Source of the DNA: Desulfarculaceae bacterium
GTDB taxonomy: Bacteria; Desulfobacterota; Desulfarculia; Desulfarculales; Desulfarculaceae
Assembly (NCBI GenBank): GCA_020444545.1
Contig: JAHLKT010000004.1
Location: 124,001 to 188,000 of the forward strand
Direction of reading: 5' to 3'
DNA: 64,000 nt
The position numbers and the translations under genes are program-made. The notes beneath the pieces are model-generated. The model was not told where the DNA came from. It searched no databases and was given only the letters and a program-made list of their open reading frames with translations. Shown here piece after piece: positions 16,425 through 26,049 of the stretch (positions are counted from its first letter, which is position 1; every line of letters begins with the position of its first letter).

Positions 16425-17061
16425 CGGCGCCCTCCTTACCGTCCCAGGCCACGAAGTTCTCCAGAATCTTGAGCCCCGGCCGCCCGGACTTCTCGGGGTG
16501 GAACTGCACCGCCACCAAGGAGCCTTTGGCCACGGCCGAGCAGAAGTCGAAGCCGTAGTCCGTCACCCCGGCCACCAGCGCTTCATCGGAGGGTTGCAGA
16601 TAATAGGAGTGCACGAAGTAGTACTCCGCCTCTTCGGGCAGCCCGGCGAACACCGGGTGGCTGGTCTTCCAGCTCACCCCGTTCCAGCCCATGTGGGGCA
16701 CCTTGAGCGCCTCGCCGGTCTGGTCGCGGTGGTCCACCGGGAAGCGCACCACCTTGCCGGGCATCAGGCCCAGGCAGTCGGTGAGGTCCTCCTCGGAGTA
16801 GTCGAAAAGTATCTGGGTGCCGAAGCAGATGCCCAGGAAGGGCTTGCCCTGGGCCGTGGCCTGGGCCAACACCTTGTCCAGGCCCATGCGCCGGAGGCTG
16901 GCCATGCCGCTGCCCGCGCGGCCCACCCCGGGCAGGATGACGCGCTCGGCCTTGGCGATGAACTCCGGGTCCCGGCTGATGGCGCAGGGCGCGCCCAGGG
17001 AGTTCAGGGCCCGCTCCACGCTGGTCAGATTGCCGGCGTCGTAGTCTATGATGGCGATCAC
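16414..17061 (-). CDS. hisH: Imidazole glycerol phosphate synthase glutaminase HisH
   Basis: 215-residue class I glutamine amidotransferase with catalytic triad C79 (GICFGTQ), H188 and E190 (VQFHPEKSG). It supplies ammonia to HisF. GTG start with AAGGAG upstream. The nucleophile-elbow sequence is slightly divergent from the usual GICLGMQ, but all catalytic residues are intact. An 8-bp inverted repeat without a T-run (17081-17101) lies upstream, between hisH and the membrane-protein gene. Confidence 0.92.
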   Translation of the reverse strand: MIAIIDYDAGNLTSVERALNSLGAPCAISRDPEFIAKAERVILPGVGRAGSGMASLRRMGLDKVLAQATAQGKPFLGICFGTQILFDYSEEDLTDCLGLMPGKVVRFPVDHRDQTGEALKVPHMGWNGVSWKTSHPVFAGLPEEAEYYFVHSYYLQPSDEALVAGVTDYGFDFCSAVAKGSLVAVQFHPEKSGRPGLKILENFVAWDGKEGADAL

Positions 17062-17127
17062 GGGTGCTCTCCTTATGGCCCGCCGGGCTACTTGCCCGGC
17101 GCGGCGCTTAAGGAATATATCATACCC

Positions 17128-17820
17128 TTACACCGTGGCCAGCGCCTCCGGCTCGTGGCCTGCTTCCACCGCCCGGGCGGCGGCGAAGAACATGCGAACC
17201 ATGACCACGCCGGAAAAAATAGCGGCCAACAGTCCCACTATCATGCAAGCTGCCAGCAAAACGTAAATGACCCCAGCCCACATGCCCGGGCTCGACCTGG
17301 TGAAGAGCCCGATCACCATGATTGCGATTGACACCAAAACCATGATGCTGAACGAGGTGGAGGCGGTCAACGAGCCGAGGGCCAACTTCCTCTGGTAGCC
17401 GAACAGCTCCGCCGGCCCCTTGAGCACCGCGAAGCCCAGGTAGTAGGCCAGGATCATCATGCCCAGCCCCAGCCCCAGCTGCACCAGCTGAGGCCAGAGC
17501 ACGAGATGGGCTGGGTTCAGCACCAGCTTCATGGCCGCGTAAACGATGTAACAGACGATCAGCAGGCTTATGCCCTTGTCGAGCTTGGCGCAGCCGAACC
17601 ACTCATTGAGCAGCATCCGGAATACCACCAGCAAATAAACCGCAATGGCGGTTGAGGCCACCAGGTAGGCCTTGAACCAGGGGGCGTCGGCCGCCCGCGC
17701 GGCCGGGCCCAACCCGCCTGGTTTCAGCAGGGTGGCGAACAAAACCGAGGCCAGGGCCATGACCCCCAACAAAACAACCAGCCATCCGGCGGCCCTCAGC
17801 TTGCCGGCTGTCAGCCTCAT
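17128..17820 (-). CDS. Polytopic membrane protein of unknown function
   Basis: 230 residues with about six hydrophobic segments (approximately 10-32, 50-72, 84-100, 108-134, 152-174, 182-212) and a short polar tail. No conserved motif is recognised. The ATG is preceded by AGGGGGG. It lies 66 nt upstream of hisH and 25 nt downstream of the 3-hydroxybutyryl-CoA dehydrogenase gene, so it may be cotranscribed with either. The residue pattern looks like an inner-membrane protein and not an exported barrel. Confidence 0.6.
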   Translation of the reverse strand: MRLTAGKLRAAGWLVVLLGVMALASVLFATLLKPGGLGPAARAADAPWFKAYLVASTAIAVYLLVVFRMLLNEWFGCAKLDKGISLLIVCYIVYAAMKLVLNPAHLVLWPQLVQLGLGLGMMILAYYLGFAVLKGPAELFGYQRKLALGSLTASTSFSIMVLVSIAIMVIGLFTRSSPGMWAGVIYVLLAACMIVGLLAAIFSGVVMVRMFFAAARAVEAGHEPEALATV

Positions 17821-17845
17821 GCGCCCCCCTGGTGAACCGTGATGC

Positions 17846-18694
17846 CTAGTACTGGTAGAAGCCCCGCTTGGTCTTGCGGCCCAGCCAGCCCAGGTCCACG
17901 TATTTACGCAGCAGCGGGCAGGGGCGGTACTTGCTGTCGCCCAGGTCGCGGTGCAGCACCTCCATGATGGCCAGGCAGGTGTCCAGGCCGATGAGGTCGG
18001 CCAGGGCCAGGGGGCCCATGGGGTGGGCCATGCCCAGCTTCATGATCTCGTCGATGTCCTCGGGTTTGCCCACGCCCTCCACCACGCAGTAGATGGCCTC
18101 GTTGATCATGGGCATGAGGATGCGGTTGGCCACGAAGCCGGGGTAGTCATTGGCCGGCACCGGAATCTTGCCCAGGGCCTTGGACAGGTCCATGACCGCC
18201 TTGAAGGTCTCGTCGTCCGTGGCTAGGCCCTTGATCACCTCCACCAGCTTCATCATGGGCACCGGGTTCATGAAGTGCATGCCGATGACCAACTCGGGGC
18301 GCTCGGTCACGCCGGCGATCTTGGTGATGCTGATGGAGCTGGTGTTGCTGGCCAGGATCACGCCCGGCCGGCAGATGCCGTCCAGCTTGCGGAAGATGTC
18401 GAGCTTCAAGTCCACCCGCTCGGTGGCCGCTTCCACCACCAGGTCGGCCGGGGCCATGTCTTCCAGTTTGGTGGAAGGCACGATGCGCCCCAGGGCCGCG
18501 TCCATATCGCCCTTGCTGATCTTGTCCTTCTTCACCAAACGGGCCAGGCTGCCCTCGATGACCTCCAGGCCCCGGTCCACGAACTCCTGGGCGATGTCGT
18601 TGAGGATCACCGCGAAGCCGTTCATGGCCGCCACCTGGGCGATGCCTCCGCCCATCTGTCCGGCGCCGATCACGCCGATGGTCTTGATCTCCAT
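17846..18694 (-). CDS. hbd: 3-hydroxybutyryl-CoA dehydrogenase
   Basis: 282 residues, the usual length. The N-terminal Rossmann domain has GAGQMG (10-15), and the 3HCDH domain has [15 protein letters not shown] with the catalytic His and the [10 protein letters not shown] segment. It oxidises (S)-3-hydroxyacyl-CoA to 3-oxoacyl-CoA with NAD in the cytoplasm, or works in reverse in butyrate formation. RBS AGGAAGG. An acetoacetyl-CoA synthetase gene lies about 10 kb away, so the organism can probably route C4 acyl units, although the other beta-oxidation genes are outside this window. Confidence 0.92.
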   Translation of the reverse strand: MEIKTIGVIGAGQMGGGIAQVAAMNGFAVILNDIAQEFVDRGLEVIEGSLARLVKKDKISKGDMDAALGRIVPSTKLEDMAPADLVVEAATERVDLKLDIFRKLDGICRPGVILASNTSSISITKIAGVTERPELVIGMHFMNPVPMMKLVEVIKGLATDDETFKAVMDLSKALGKIPVPANDYPGFVANRILMPMINEAIYCVVEGVGKPEDIDEIMKLGMAHPMGPLALADLIGLDTCLAIMEVLHRDLGDSKYRPCPLLRKYVDLGWLGRKTKRGFYQY

Positions 18695-18706
18695 GAGCCT
18701 TCCTTC

Positions 18707-19372
18707 CTATTTGGCCGGGCCGCCGGTTTCGCGGCCTGGGTCGTACATTCCTCGGAACCAGTTCACGTAGTACATGGCGCTGGCCACCGCGCCCAGGGCC
18801 AGGGCGCTCCAGGCGCACATCCAGGCCAAGGCCAGCAGCCAGGTCCAGCCCGTCCAGGTGGCGATGATCATGAAGCCCAGGCCGCAGGCCAGGCCGAAAG
18901 TCTTCACCTTGCCCGCCTGGCTGGGGGTCACCTTGGGCGCGGGCCACACCGGCTGGCGCCTGATCGACTGCCGCAGGATGTGCATGAGGGGGATGAGCAC
19001 CGCGTGGGCCTCGATGGCCAGGATGGCGATCACCATGGGCCAGCCGATGACCCCGCGCTCCAGCACCACGATGGTGGCGGCCAGGGCCAGGATCTTGTCG
19101 CCCAGGGGGTCCAGGAAGGCCCCCAGCTTGGTCACCTGTCCCCGCTGCCGGGCCACGGCCCCGTCCAAGAGGTCGCTCATTCCGGCGGTGAAGCCCAAGA
19201 GCACCACCCAGCCCAGGCTGGCCCCGCTCATAGACACCGGCACCATGGCCAGGGCGCAGGCCAGGCGGAAAAAGCTGATGTGGTTGGGAGTGACGGCCTG
19301 GGGCACCAGGCGCACCACGCCCGAGGGGCGGCGCGGGGTTGCTTCAGCGGTCAGGGCGGCTTGCGGCGGCAA
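18707..19372 (-). CDS. CDP-alcohol phosphatidyltransferase (PgsA-like)
   Basis: 221-residue polytopic membrane enzyme with the complete CDP-alcohol motif D-x2-DG-x2-AR-x8-G-x3-D-x3-D at D67, D70, R75, G84, D88 and D92. It transfers a phosphatidyl group from CDP-diacylglycerol to an alcohol at the inner membrane. PgsA (glycerol phosphate acceptor) is the likeliest role, but inositol- or other-alcohol enzymes share the motif. The start is uncertain: TTG at 19372 is used here, with GGGGGAG about 10 nt upstream, giving a 25-residue extension before the first membrane segment. Upstream of hbd by 12 nt. Confidence 0.82.
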   Translation of the reverse strand: MPPQAALTAEATPRRPSGVVRLVPQAVTPNHISFFRLACALAMVPVSMSGASLGWVVLLGFTAGMSDLLDGAVARQRGQVTKLGAFLDPLGDKILALAATIVVLERGVIGWPMVIAILAIEAHAVLIPLMHILRQSIRRQPVWPAPKVTPSQAGKVKTFGLACGLGFMIIATWTGWTWLLALAWMCAWSALALGAVASAMYYVNWFRGMYDPGRETGGPAK

Positions 19373-19477
19373 AGGAGCTTACTCCCCCTGGCTTGGGCCG
19401 CGAGGACTTAAGCCAGGCATAACACGGCCTTATACACGGCCCGGACTATAGCGCGGAAGCGGGCGGGGGGCAAGGGC

Positions 19478-21376
19478 TTAATCCCGGGCCCCGGCCTGCT
19501 CCCGGCGGTGCAAGACCAGCTGCAACACGGCCAGGGCCGCCGGGGTCACCCCGGATATGCGCGCCGCCTGGCCCAGGGAGGCGGGGCGCACCTGGCTGAG
19601 CTTCTGCTTCACCTCGTGGCTCAGGCCCTCGATGTCCTGGTAGTCCAGGTCCGGTGGCAGGGCCACCGCCTCCTTAGCCCGGAAGCGCTCCACCTGATCC
19701 CGCTCGCGCTGCTCATAGCCCGCGTACACCGTCTTGATATGGACCTGCTCGGCCGCGTCGGCCGGCAGGGCGGCCAGCTCCTCCAGGGCCGGGTGCAGGG
19801 TGGCCAAGGAGGCCAGGTCCATGCCCGGCCGCCGCAACACGTCCCCGGCCGGATGGGGCCGCCTGAGCGGCGCGCTGCCCAGGGCCTGCAAGCGGTCGTT
19901 GGTTTCGCCGGTGGGGTTGAGGCGCACCTCGGCCAGAAGGGCCAGGGCCCGCTCCACCGCGGCCCGCTTGACGCTGAAAGAGGCCCAGCGCGCGTCGTCC
20001 ACCAGGCCCAGCTCGCGGCCCAGGGGGGTCAGGCGCAGGTCCGCGTTGTCCTCGCGCAGGGTCAGGCGGAACTCGGCCCGCGAGGTGAACATGCGGTAAG
20101 GCTCCTTGGTGCCCTTGGTCACCAAGTCGTCGATCAAGACCCCGATGTAGGCCGAGGAGCGGTCCAGCACCAGGGGCTCCTCGCCCCGCGCCCCACGGGC
20201 GGCGTTAATGCCCGCCCACAGGCCCTGGGCCCCGGCCTCCTCGTAGCCGCTGGTGCCGTTGATCTGTCCGGCCAGGAACAGCCCGGCCAGGAGCTTGCTC
20301 TCCAGCCAGGGGGTCAGTTCGCGGGGATCGGAGTAGTCGTACTCGATGGCATATCCCGGCCGGGCGATCACCGCCCGCTCGCAGCCGGGCAGGGTGCGCA
20401 CCATCTGGGCCTGCACCTCGGCCGGCAGGCTGGTGGGGATGCCGTTGGGATAGAACAGCGGCGAGTCCAGGCCCTGGGGCTCCAGGAACACCTGGTGCGA
20501 ATCCTTGTCCGGGAAGCGCACCACCTTGTCTTCCAAAGAGGGGCAATAGCGCGCGCCTACCCCGGTGATCACCCCGGCGTACATGGGCGCCTGGTCCAGG
20601 TTGGCTCGGATCAGCTCGTGGGTGGCCTCGGTGGTGTGGCTGAGCCAGCAGGAACGCTGGGGCAACACCGGCTCGCTATTGAGGAAGCTGAACATGCGCG
20701 GGTGCGCGTCGCCGGGCTGCTCGGGCAGGCCAGCCAGGTCCAGGCTGTTGGCCTCCAGGCGCGGCGTGGTGCCGGTCTTGAGCCGCCCCAGGCGCAGGCC
20801 CAGTTCCCGTAGCTGGTCGCTCAGCGCGTCGGCCGGGGGATCGCCAAAGCGCCCGCCGCGCGACTGGTTCAGGCCCACGTGGATCACCCCGCGCAAAAAG
20901 GTGCCCGTGGTGAGCACCACCGCCCGGGCCGCGATCTCCCCTCCCCTGCCCGGCCGGATGCCCGCCACCCGGCCCTGCTCGACCACCAGGCCCTTGACCT
21001 CGTCGTCCAGGAGCCAAAGGTTGGGCTGGGCCGCGCAGACTCGGGCCATGCGCGCGGGGTAGCGGTCGATGTCCACCTGGGCCCGGGAGGACCACACCGC
21101 CGGGCCCTTGCCCTGGTTGAGCAAACGGAACTGGATGCCCGTGGCGTCGGTGTTCAGGCCCATCTCCCCGCCCAGGGCGTCGATCTCCTTGACCAGATGC
21201 CCCTTGGCCAGGCCGCCCACGGCCGGGTTGCAGCTCAGGGCCGCGATGTGCTCCAGGTTGATGGTGGCCAAGAGGCATTTGGCCCCCAGGCGGGCCGCGG
21301 CCAGGGCCGCCTCGCAACCGGCGTGGCCCGCGCCCACCACCACCACGTCGAAGCTATGGGGGAATGGCGCGCTCAA
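19478..21376 (-). CDS. mnmG: MnmG (GidA) tRNA wobble-uridine modification enzyme
   Basis: 632 residues. FAD-binding GAGHAG (15-20), the [12 protein letters not shown] segment with the conserved cysteine, the [13 protein letters not shown] block and the C-terminal YAGYEQRE segment are all characteristic. With MnmE it installs cmnm5U34 in tRNAs. The start is TTG, overlapping the stop of the upstream flavin-reductase-like gene (TTGA), so translation is coupled. MnmE is not in the window. Confidence 0.95.
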   Translation of the reverse strand: MSAPFPHSFDVVVVGAGHAGCEAALAAARLGAKCLLATINLEHIAALSCNPAVGGLAKGHLVKEIDALGGEMGLNTDATGIQFRLLNQGKGPAVWSSRAQVDIDRYPARMARVCAAQPNLWLLDDEVKGLVVEQGRVAGIRPGRGGEIAARAVVLTTGTFLRGVIHVGLNQSRGGRFGDPPADALSDQLRELGLRLGRLKTGTTPRLEANSLDLAGLPEQPGDAHPRMFSFLNSEPVLPQRSCWLSHTTEATHELIRANLDQAPMYAGVITGVGARYCPSLEDKVVRFPDKDSHQVFLEPQGLDSPLFYPNGIPTSLPAEVQAQMVRTLPGCERAVIARPGYAIEYDYSDPRELTPWLESKLLAGLFLAGQINGTSGYEEAGAQGLWAGINAARGARGEEPLVLDRSSAYIGVLIDDLVTKGTKEPYRMFTSRAEFRLTLREDNADLRLTPLGRELGLVDDARWASFSVKRAAVERALALLAEVRLNPTGETNDRLQALGSAPLRRPHPAGDVLRRPGMDLASLATLHPALEELAALPADAAEQVHIKTVYAGYEQRERDQVERFRAKEAVALPPDLDYQDIEGLSHEVKQKLSQVRPASLGQAARISGVTPAALAVLQLVLHRREQAGARD

Positions 21377-21864
21377 CTCAGCCCCAGATAGGCGTGGTCC
21401 AGCTCATCGGTGGCCAGCACCGCGCCGCTCCGCCACACCGCGCCCATCGGCTCGGCCAGGAAGAGTTCGTGATCACCGGGGCGGGTGCTGGAAAGAATGC
21501 GGCAGCACAGCGCTCCCGGGCCCTCGGCCAGGATGGGCAGGCCCAGTTCGCATTCGGCCAGGGCCACGCCCGCGAAGCGCTGCCCGGCTGGGCGGGCCAG
21601 GGCGCGGGCCAGGTCCATGTCACCCGAGGGCAACAGGTTTATGGCGAACTTGCCTTGCTCGGCCAGCGTGGGCAACAGGGCGCGATTGTGGCGCACGCCG
21701 ACCTGAACCAACGGCGGTGCACAACTCACCTGGCTAACCCAGGAGACCAACATGCCCCGGGGCTCATCCAGGCTGCCGGTGGTGAGCAGATACAGACCGT
21801 AGACCAGGCCGCCCAAGGCGCCGGCCATGGCGGGCGGCGGGGCGGAAGCGCGCTCGAGCATCAC
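21373..21864 (-). CDS. Flavin reductase-like split-barrel protein
   Basis: 163 residues with the flavin-reductase-like FMN-binding split-barrel pattern: [22 protein letters not shown] in the first half, KFAINLL, then [16 protein letters not shown] and DHELFLAEP near the end. It could bind FMN and reduce it or act as a ferric/rubredoxin reductase component. Start GTG 21864 or ATG 21861, overlapping the end of ydcF; the AGGAG spacing favours the GTG. It is cotranslated with mnmG. Confidence 0.75.
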   Translation of the reverse strand: MMLERASAPPPAMAGALGGLVYGLYLLTTGSLDEPRGMLVSWVSQVSCAPPLVQVGVRHNRALLPTLAEQGKFAINLLPSGDMDLARALARPAGQRFAGVALAECELGLPILAEGPGALCCRILSSTRPGDHELFLAEPMGAVWRSGAVLATDELDHAYLGLS

Positions 21865-22664
21865 GGGTTGACTCCTCGCGGGCTGAGGCCCACCGACTGC
21901 CTGAGGCGCAGCCAGACCAGGCCCAGGTATTCGTAAAAAGCTTCCTCGCTGCCCTTGAGCCCCCCGGCCTGGGGGATGAAGGAATAGAAGCTCAGTCGGT
22001 AATCCCGCGTGCGGAAATCGGCCGGCGCGGGCAGCGGTTCCATGCCGTAGGAGCGGAACAGGGCCAGGGAGCGGGGCATGTGGCTGGCCGAGGTGACCAG
22101 GGCAAAAGGCCGCCGCCCCAGCAAGGAGCGCAGCTGTTGGGCCTGCTCCTCGGTGTCCCAGGATTTGGTCTCCATGATCATGGCCTTGGGCGGTACCCCC
22201 AGGGCCAGGGCCATCTCGCCCATGGCTTGGCCCTCGCTCATTTCGCCGCCAAAGCTGCCGCCGGTGAGCACCAGCTTGGCTCCGGGCATTTGCCGCCAGA
22301 GGCGCACCCCCTCCAGAAGGCGCTTGAGGGTGGCCTGGGACAGGCGGTCGGCCCGGCTGGCCGAGCCTTCACTAAAGCCGCCGCTGAGCACCACCACCGC
22401 AGCGGCCCCCTGCTGCCTGAGGGCGGCCGGATTGGCGTAGCGGTAATTGCGCAGCTCCAGTTGGTGGAGCAGCAAGGTGCCGGTGATGGGCAGGGAAAGC
22501 ACCAGCAGCCACAGCCCCCCGGCCAGCATGAGCAGCGGGCCCAGGCGGCGCTGGGGACGCCGCCACCAGATCAGCGCGCCCGCCAGCCAAAGCAGCAGCA
22601 CCTGACCCACCGGGAACAGCAGCCGGCCGATCACCTTCTTGGCTATGAACAAAACTACGGCCAT
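21861..22664 (-). CDS. YdcF/ElyC-type DUF218 membrane protein
   Basis: 267 residues. Two N-terminal membrane segments (about 10-35 and 40-64) are followed by a DUF218 domain with VVVLSGG, VLTGGS, E-SWDT-EQA and VTSASHMPRS motifs. Members include ElyC and SanA, linked to envelope integrity and undecaprenyl-phosphate-dependent steps in E. coli. AAGGAG precedes the ATG. It is first of a ydcF-flavin reductase-mnmG run with overlapping ends; the operon promoter should lie in the 174-nt gap to the divergent cupin gene. Confidence 0.82.
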   Translation of the reverse strand: MAVVLFIAKKVIGRLLFPVGQVLLLWLAGALIWWRRPQRRLGPLLMLAGGLWLLVLSLPITGTLLLHQLELRNYRYANPAALRQQGAAAVVVLSGGFSEGSASRADRLSQATLKRLLEGVRLWRQMPGAKLVLTGGSFGGEMSEGQAMGEMALALGVPPKAMIMETKSWDTEEQAQQLRSLLGRRPFALVTSASHMPRSLALFRSYGMEPLPAPADFRTRDYRLSFYSFIPQAGGLKGSEEAFYEYLGLVWLRLRQSVGLSPRGVNP

Positions 22665-22838
22665 GCGACTCCTTGCCGCCTCAGGAGCGGCGCCCTAATT
22701 ATGCCAGGCCGGGCCCGGACGCGAAAGCGGCGGCCATGGCCGCGATCCGGCCCTTGCATCGCCGCGCCGAGGCCCGCAAGCTGTAGGAGAGGAACCCGAA
22801 GCCAACCCCTCCTCACGGGAGGCACCCAAGGAGCGCCC

Positions 22839-23198
22839 ATGGACCAGCCCCAGCTGCTAAAGAACATCGCTTTTGCCCAGGCCCTGGATCTGGACGGCCT
22901 GGTGGACTACGCCGAGGGCCAGGTGGTCAGCCGCACCCTGGCCCAGAACAACGCGCTCAGCCTGACCCTGTTCGCCTTTGACCAGGGCGAGGGCATCAGC
23001 GCCCACACCGTGCCCGCCGACGCCCTGGTGCTGGTGTTCGACGGCACGGCCTCGGTGGAGATCGACGGCAACAAGATGAAGGTGACCGCCGGCCAGGTGG
23101 TGGCCATGCCCCAAGGCAAGCCCCACGCCCTCACCGCAGAGGAGCGATTCAAGATGCTCCTGGTGGTGGTGCGCGCCCCGCAACAGCTACAGCTCTAG
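22839..23198 (+). CDS. Small cupin-domain protein
   Basis: 119-residue single-domain cupin. It has the two cupin motifs in reduced form: GEGISAHTVPADALVLVFDGTASVEI and, later, VVAMPQGKPHAL. Only some metal-ligand histidines remain (H at ISAH and KPHA), so metal binding is uncertain. Similar small cupins are common in anaerobes and have no assigned reaction. AAGGAG 5 nt before the ATG. It ends inside the last codons of the convergent LutB-type gene (4-nt overlap). Confidence 0.75.
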   Translation: MDQPQLLKNIAFAQALDLDGLVDYAEGQVVSRTLAQNNALSLTLFAFDQGEGISAHTVPADALVLVFDGTASVEIDGNKMKVTAGQVVAMPQGKPHALTAEERFKMLLVVVRAPQQLQL

Positions 23199-25351
23199 GG
23201 CTTGCCGCCCCGCTTGGCCTGGGCCAAAGCCGAGGCCAAGTGTTTCACCTTTATGCCCGAGCCCCGCTGATCCAAGCCGCCCTCCAGCTGCAACACGCAG
23301 CCCGGACAGTCGGTGACCAGGATGTCCGCGCCGGTGGCTTCCACCTGGTCCAGCTTGCGCTTGAGCACCGCCGCCGAGAGCTCGGGGAACTCCAGGGAGA
23401 AGGACCCGCCAAAACCGCAGCACACCTCCTCGTCCTCATAGGGCGCGTATTCCAGGCCCGCCTGCTCGATGAGCTCGCGCGGGGCCTGGTGCACCTCCAT
23501 GCCCCTGCAGAGGTGGCATGGCGCGTGATAGGCCGCCTTTAGCCCAGGGGCGGCATCGCCTTCCAGGCCCACCACGTCTTTCAGGAAGCTGGCGCAGTCG
23601 ATGACCTTGGCCGCCATGGCCTGGGCGCGGGGCTCCCACACCGGGTCGCCGGCCAGCAGGCGGGGATAGGCGTTCTTCAGGTGGCTGGCGCAGGAAGCGC
23701 ACAGGGTGAGCACGTAGTCATGGTGCTCCGCGTCCAGGGCCGCGAGGTTCTGCCTGGCCACCTCGCGGGCGGTCTCTTCCTCGCTGGCCATGGCCGCGGG
23801 TAGGCCGCAGCAGGTCTGGTCCATGGCGAAGTCGAGCGAGATGGCCTGGCCCTCGAGCAGCTCCAGCAAGGCTTCGCCCTGCTCGGGGTACACGAAGTCC
23901 ACCAGGCATCCGCCGAAAAAGGCCACCTTGAGCTTGGGCGCGTCCGGGCGCGGGGCCAGCTCGGACCAACGGTCGCGCAGGGGCCGGGCCGCGACCACGG
24001 GCAAGGAGCGGAAGCCCTGCTCATCGCCGAAGAAGCTGGGCAAATGGCGGATGAGCCGGCCGCCCTGGGCCAGGGGTTTCTGGGCCAGATAGGCCCGGCG
24101 CAGCAAAAAGTGGAACAAGCGGCGGTTGGTCATCACCCGGCGCATGAGCTGGTTCTTGAGCGGCGCGCCTTCCTGCTGGTTCACCCGCCCGGCCACGCCC
24201 TTGATGAGCTGAGGCAAATCGATGCCCGCCGGGCAGTTGACCTTGCAGGCCTGACAGTTGAGGCAGTTCTTGGCCAGCTCCCGGGCCGCCTCCACCCCGT
24301 GATAGAAGTAGGTCAGCACCAGGCCGATGGCCCCGATGTACACATGGCCGTAGGTGTGGCCCCCCACCTGGCCCCAGATGGGGCACACGTTGGCGCAGGA
24401 GCCGCAGCGCACGCAGCGCAGTACCTCGGAGAACACCGGGTCCTGGGACAGGGCCAAACGGCCGTTGTCCAGGAACACGATGTGCAGTTCCTTGCGCCCC
24501 GAGGCCGCGGCGGCGCATTCCACCGCGCCGGTGATCCAGGTAACGTAAGTGGCGGCCAGCTGGCCCACCGCGCTGCGGGGCAGCACCTTGAGAATCTTCA
24601 AGGCCGTGTTCAGGTCGGGCACCAGCTTTTCCAGGCCAATCAAAGCCACGTGCACCGGCGGCAGGGTGGTCACCAGCCTCGCGTTGCCCTCGTTGGTCAC
24701 GGTGGCAAAGGTGCCGGTCTCGGCGATGGCGAAGTTGGCCCCGGTGATGCCCAGGTCCGCCGAGAGCATCACCTGCCTGAGCTCCTGGCGGGCCACCTCC
24801 ACCAGGGAGGCGATGTCCTCGGGGTCCTGCTCCTGGCCGGTGACCTCGCTGAACAGCTCGGCCACCTCGGAGCGCGAAAGATGAATGGCCGGAGCCACCA
24901 TGTGGCTGGGGCCCTCGCCCCGGAGCTGGATGATCCACTCGCCCAGGTCGGTCTCGGTTACCTTGAGGCCTTGGCCCTCCAGATAAGCGTTGAGATGAAT
25001 CTCCTCGCTGGTCATGGACTTGGACTTGATGATGCTCCGGGAGCCGGTCTGGGCGGCGATATCGGCGATTATCTCGCGGGCCTGGGCCGCGTCCACGGCC
25101 AGGTGCACCTTGGCCCCGGCCGCCTCGGCCGAGGCCTTGAACTGCTCGTACAGCTCGGGCAGATGGGAGATGGCCGCGTCCTTGGCCTGGGCCACGTCTT
25201 GGCTGAGGGCGGCGAAGTCCAGGCCCGCGAAGCCCGCCGCGCGCGAGGCGCGGTAGTGTTTTTGGAAACGCTTGAGGGTCTGGCCCAGGAACTCGTTGTC
25301 CAGGGCGGCGTGCAGGCGGGCGTGATACTGACGGCGGGAGGCGCGGCTCAT
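23195..25351 (-). CDS. Fused LutB-LutA type lactate oxidation iron-sulfur protein
   Basis: 718 residues, about the sum of B. subtilis LutB (476) and LutA (238). Order: an LUD domain (about 60-300); two [4Fe-4S] motifs at C313-C323 (CVRCGSCANVC) and C363-C373 (CLNCQACKVNC); then two CCG cysteine-rich domains with CCG at 514-516 and 644-646. It therefore joins the Fe-S/LUD subunit to the CCG subunit of the L-lactate dehydrogenase complex. It passes electrons from lactate towards the membrane pool or other carriers. Starts at ATG overlapping the lutC stop (ATGA). No lactate permease is adjacent. Confidence 0.88.
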   Translation of the reverse strand: MSRASRRQYHARLHAALDNEFLGQTLKRFQKHYRASRAAGFAGLDFAALSQDVAQAKDAAISHLPELYEQFKASAEAAGAKVHLAVDAAQAREIIADIAAQTGSRSIIKSKSMTSEEIHLNAYLEGQGLKVTETDLGEWIIQLRGEGPSHMVAPAIHLSRSEVAELFSEVTGQEQDPEDIASLVEVARQELRQVMLSADLGITGANFAIAETGTFATVTNEGNARLVTTLPPVHVALIGLEKLVPDLNTALKILKVLPRSAVGQLAATYVTWITGAVECAAAASGRKELHIVFLDNGRLALSQDPVFSEVLRCVRCGSCANVCPIWGQVGGHTYGHVYIGAIGLVLTYFYHGVEAARELAKNCLNCQACKVNCPAGIDLPQLIKGVAGRVNQQEGAPLKNQLMRRVMTNRRLFHFLLRRAYLAQKPLAQGGRLIRHLPSFFGDEQGFRSLPVVAARPLRDRWSELAPRPDAPKLKVAFFGGCLVDFVYPEQGEALLELLEGQAISLDFAMDQTCCGLPAAMASEEETAREVARQNLAALDAEHHDYVLTLCASCASHLKNAYPRLLAGDPVWEPRAQAMAAKVIDCASFLKDVVGLEGDAAPGLKAAYHAPCHLCRGMEVHQAPRELIEQAGLEYAPYEDEEVCCGFGGSFSLEFPELSAAVLKRKLDQVEATGADILVTDCPGCVLQLEGGLDQRGSGIKVKHLASALAQAKRGGKP

Positions 25352-25896
25352 GAGGCGTCCTCCAGGAGCAGGATGTGCAGTTGGCGCGGGCCGTGCGCCC
25401 CCAGGGTGAGCACCAGTTCGATGTCCCCGGTGCGGCTGGGGCCGGTGATGTTGGCCATGTAGCCCGGCGCGGCGGCCAGGATGGCGGCCATCTCGCTCTC
25501 CAGGGCAAAGAGGTCCTCGCGCAGGTTGGCCTTGGGCAGGATTGCCACGTGGGTCTCGGCCAGCATGGAGGCCAGGCGCACCTGCTCGTCATGCGAATCC
25601 ACGATAATGGTGCCGGTCTCGGCCACGCCCCACTGGGCAGTAGTTAGGCCGGTATGGAAGCGCCCCACCTCGGCGCGCAGGCCGCTGGTTATCAGCTCCA
25701 CCCCGGCGTGGGCGCAGGCCTCGCCAAGGGCCTGGTGGTGCTCCATTTCCCAGCCGGGCGCGGCCAGGCAGGCCCCGCCTTGGCTCGCGGTGAGCCCGGC
25801 GGCGTAGGCAAAGGCCTCGGCCAGGTCGGCCGCCGGCCTGACCACCGCGGCCACCGCCTCGGCCCGCTGGGTGAATCGCGCAATCAGATCGTCCAT
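25348..25896 (-). CDS. lutC: LutC-type LUD-domain subunit
   Basis: 182 residues. A compact LUD domain containing the family segments WGVAETGTIIVDS and ITGPSRTGDIELVLTLGAHGP. LutC is the third part of the LutABC lactate-oxidation complex. It sits first in the minus-strand operon with the LutB-LutA fusion, the stop and start codons overlapping. It is divergent from the GlcD-like gene across a 153-nt regulatory gap. The GGAGG lies 10 nt before the ATG. Confidence 0.88.
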   Translation of the reverse strand: MDDLIARFTQRAEAVAAVVRPAADLAEAFAYAAGLTASQGGACLAAPGWEMEHHQALGEACAHAGVELITSGLRAEVGRFHTGLTTAQWGVAETGTIIVDSHDEQVRLASMLAETHVAILPKANLREDLFALESEMAAILAAAPGYMANITGPSRTGDIELVLTLGAHGPRQLHILLLEDAS

Positions 25897-25974
25897 GATC
25901 CCAATGCCTCCAAGGGTCGGTGAGGCCTCAATTTTATCAGATCGCCCGAGTGATTTAATGGTTCACCGGAATCA

Positions 25975-26003
25975 TTGGCAAATCGTGCCGGGCAGCATAT
26001 ATT
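25975..26003 (+). promoter_or_regulatory. Sigma70 promoter of the GlcD-like gene
   Basis: TTGGCA (25975-25980), a 17-nt spacer, TATATT (25998-26003). Predicted transcription start about 26010, giving a 40-nt leader to the ATG at 26050. This near-consensus site excludes the upstream TTG at 25975 as the start codon. Confidence 0.75.
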
Positions 26004-26049
26004 AGGGAGCGGCCCATCCCCCGCTAAAAAAGCCAAGCCTGGAGCCAGG

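Noticed and set aside
17081-17101. Terminator before hisH
   Set aside because: The 8-bp inverted repeat has no T-run on either strand.
25975-26049. Upstream TTG start for the GlcD-like gene
   Set aside because: It coincides with the -35 box of a strong promoter, and a good RBS precedes ATG 26050.
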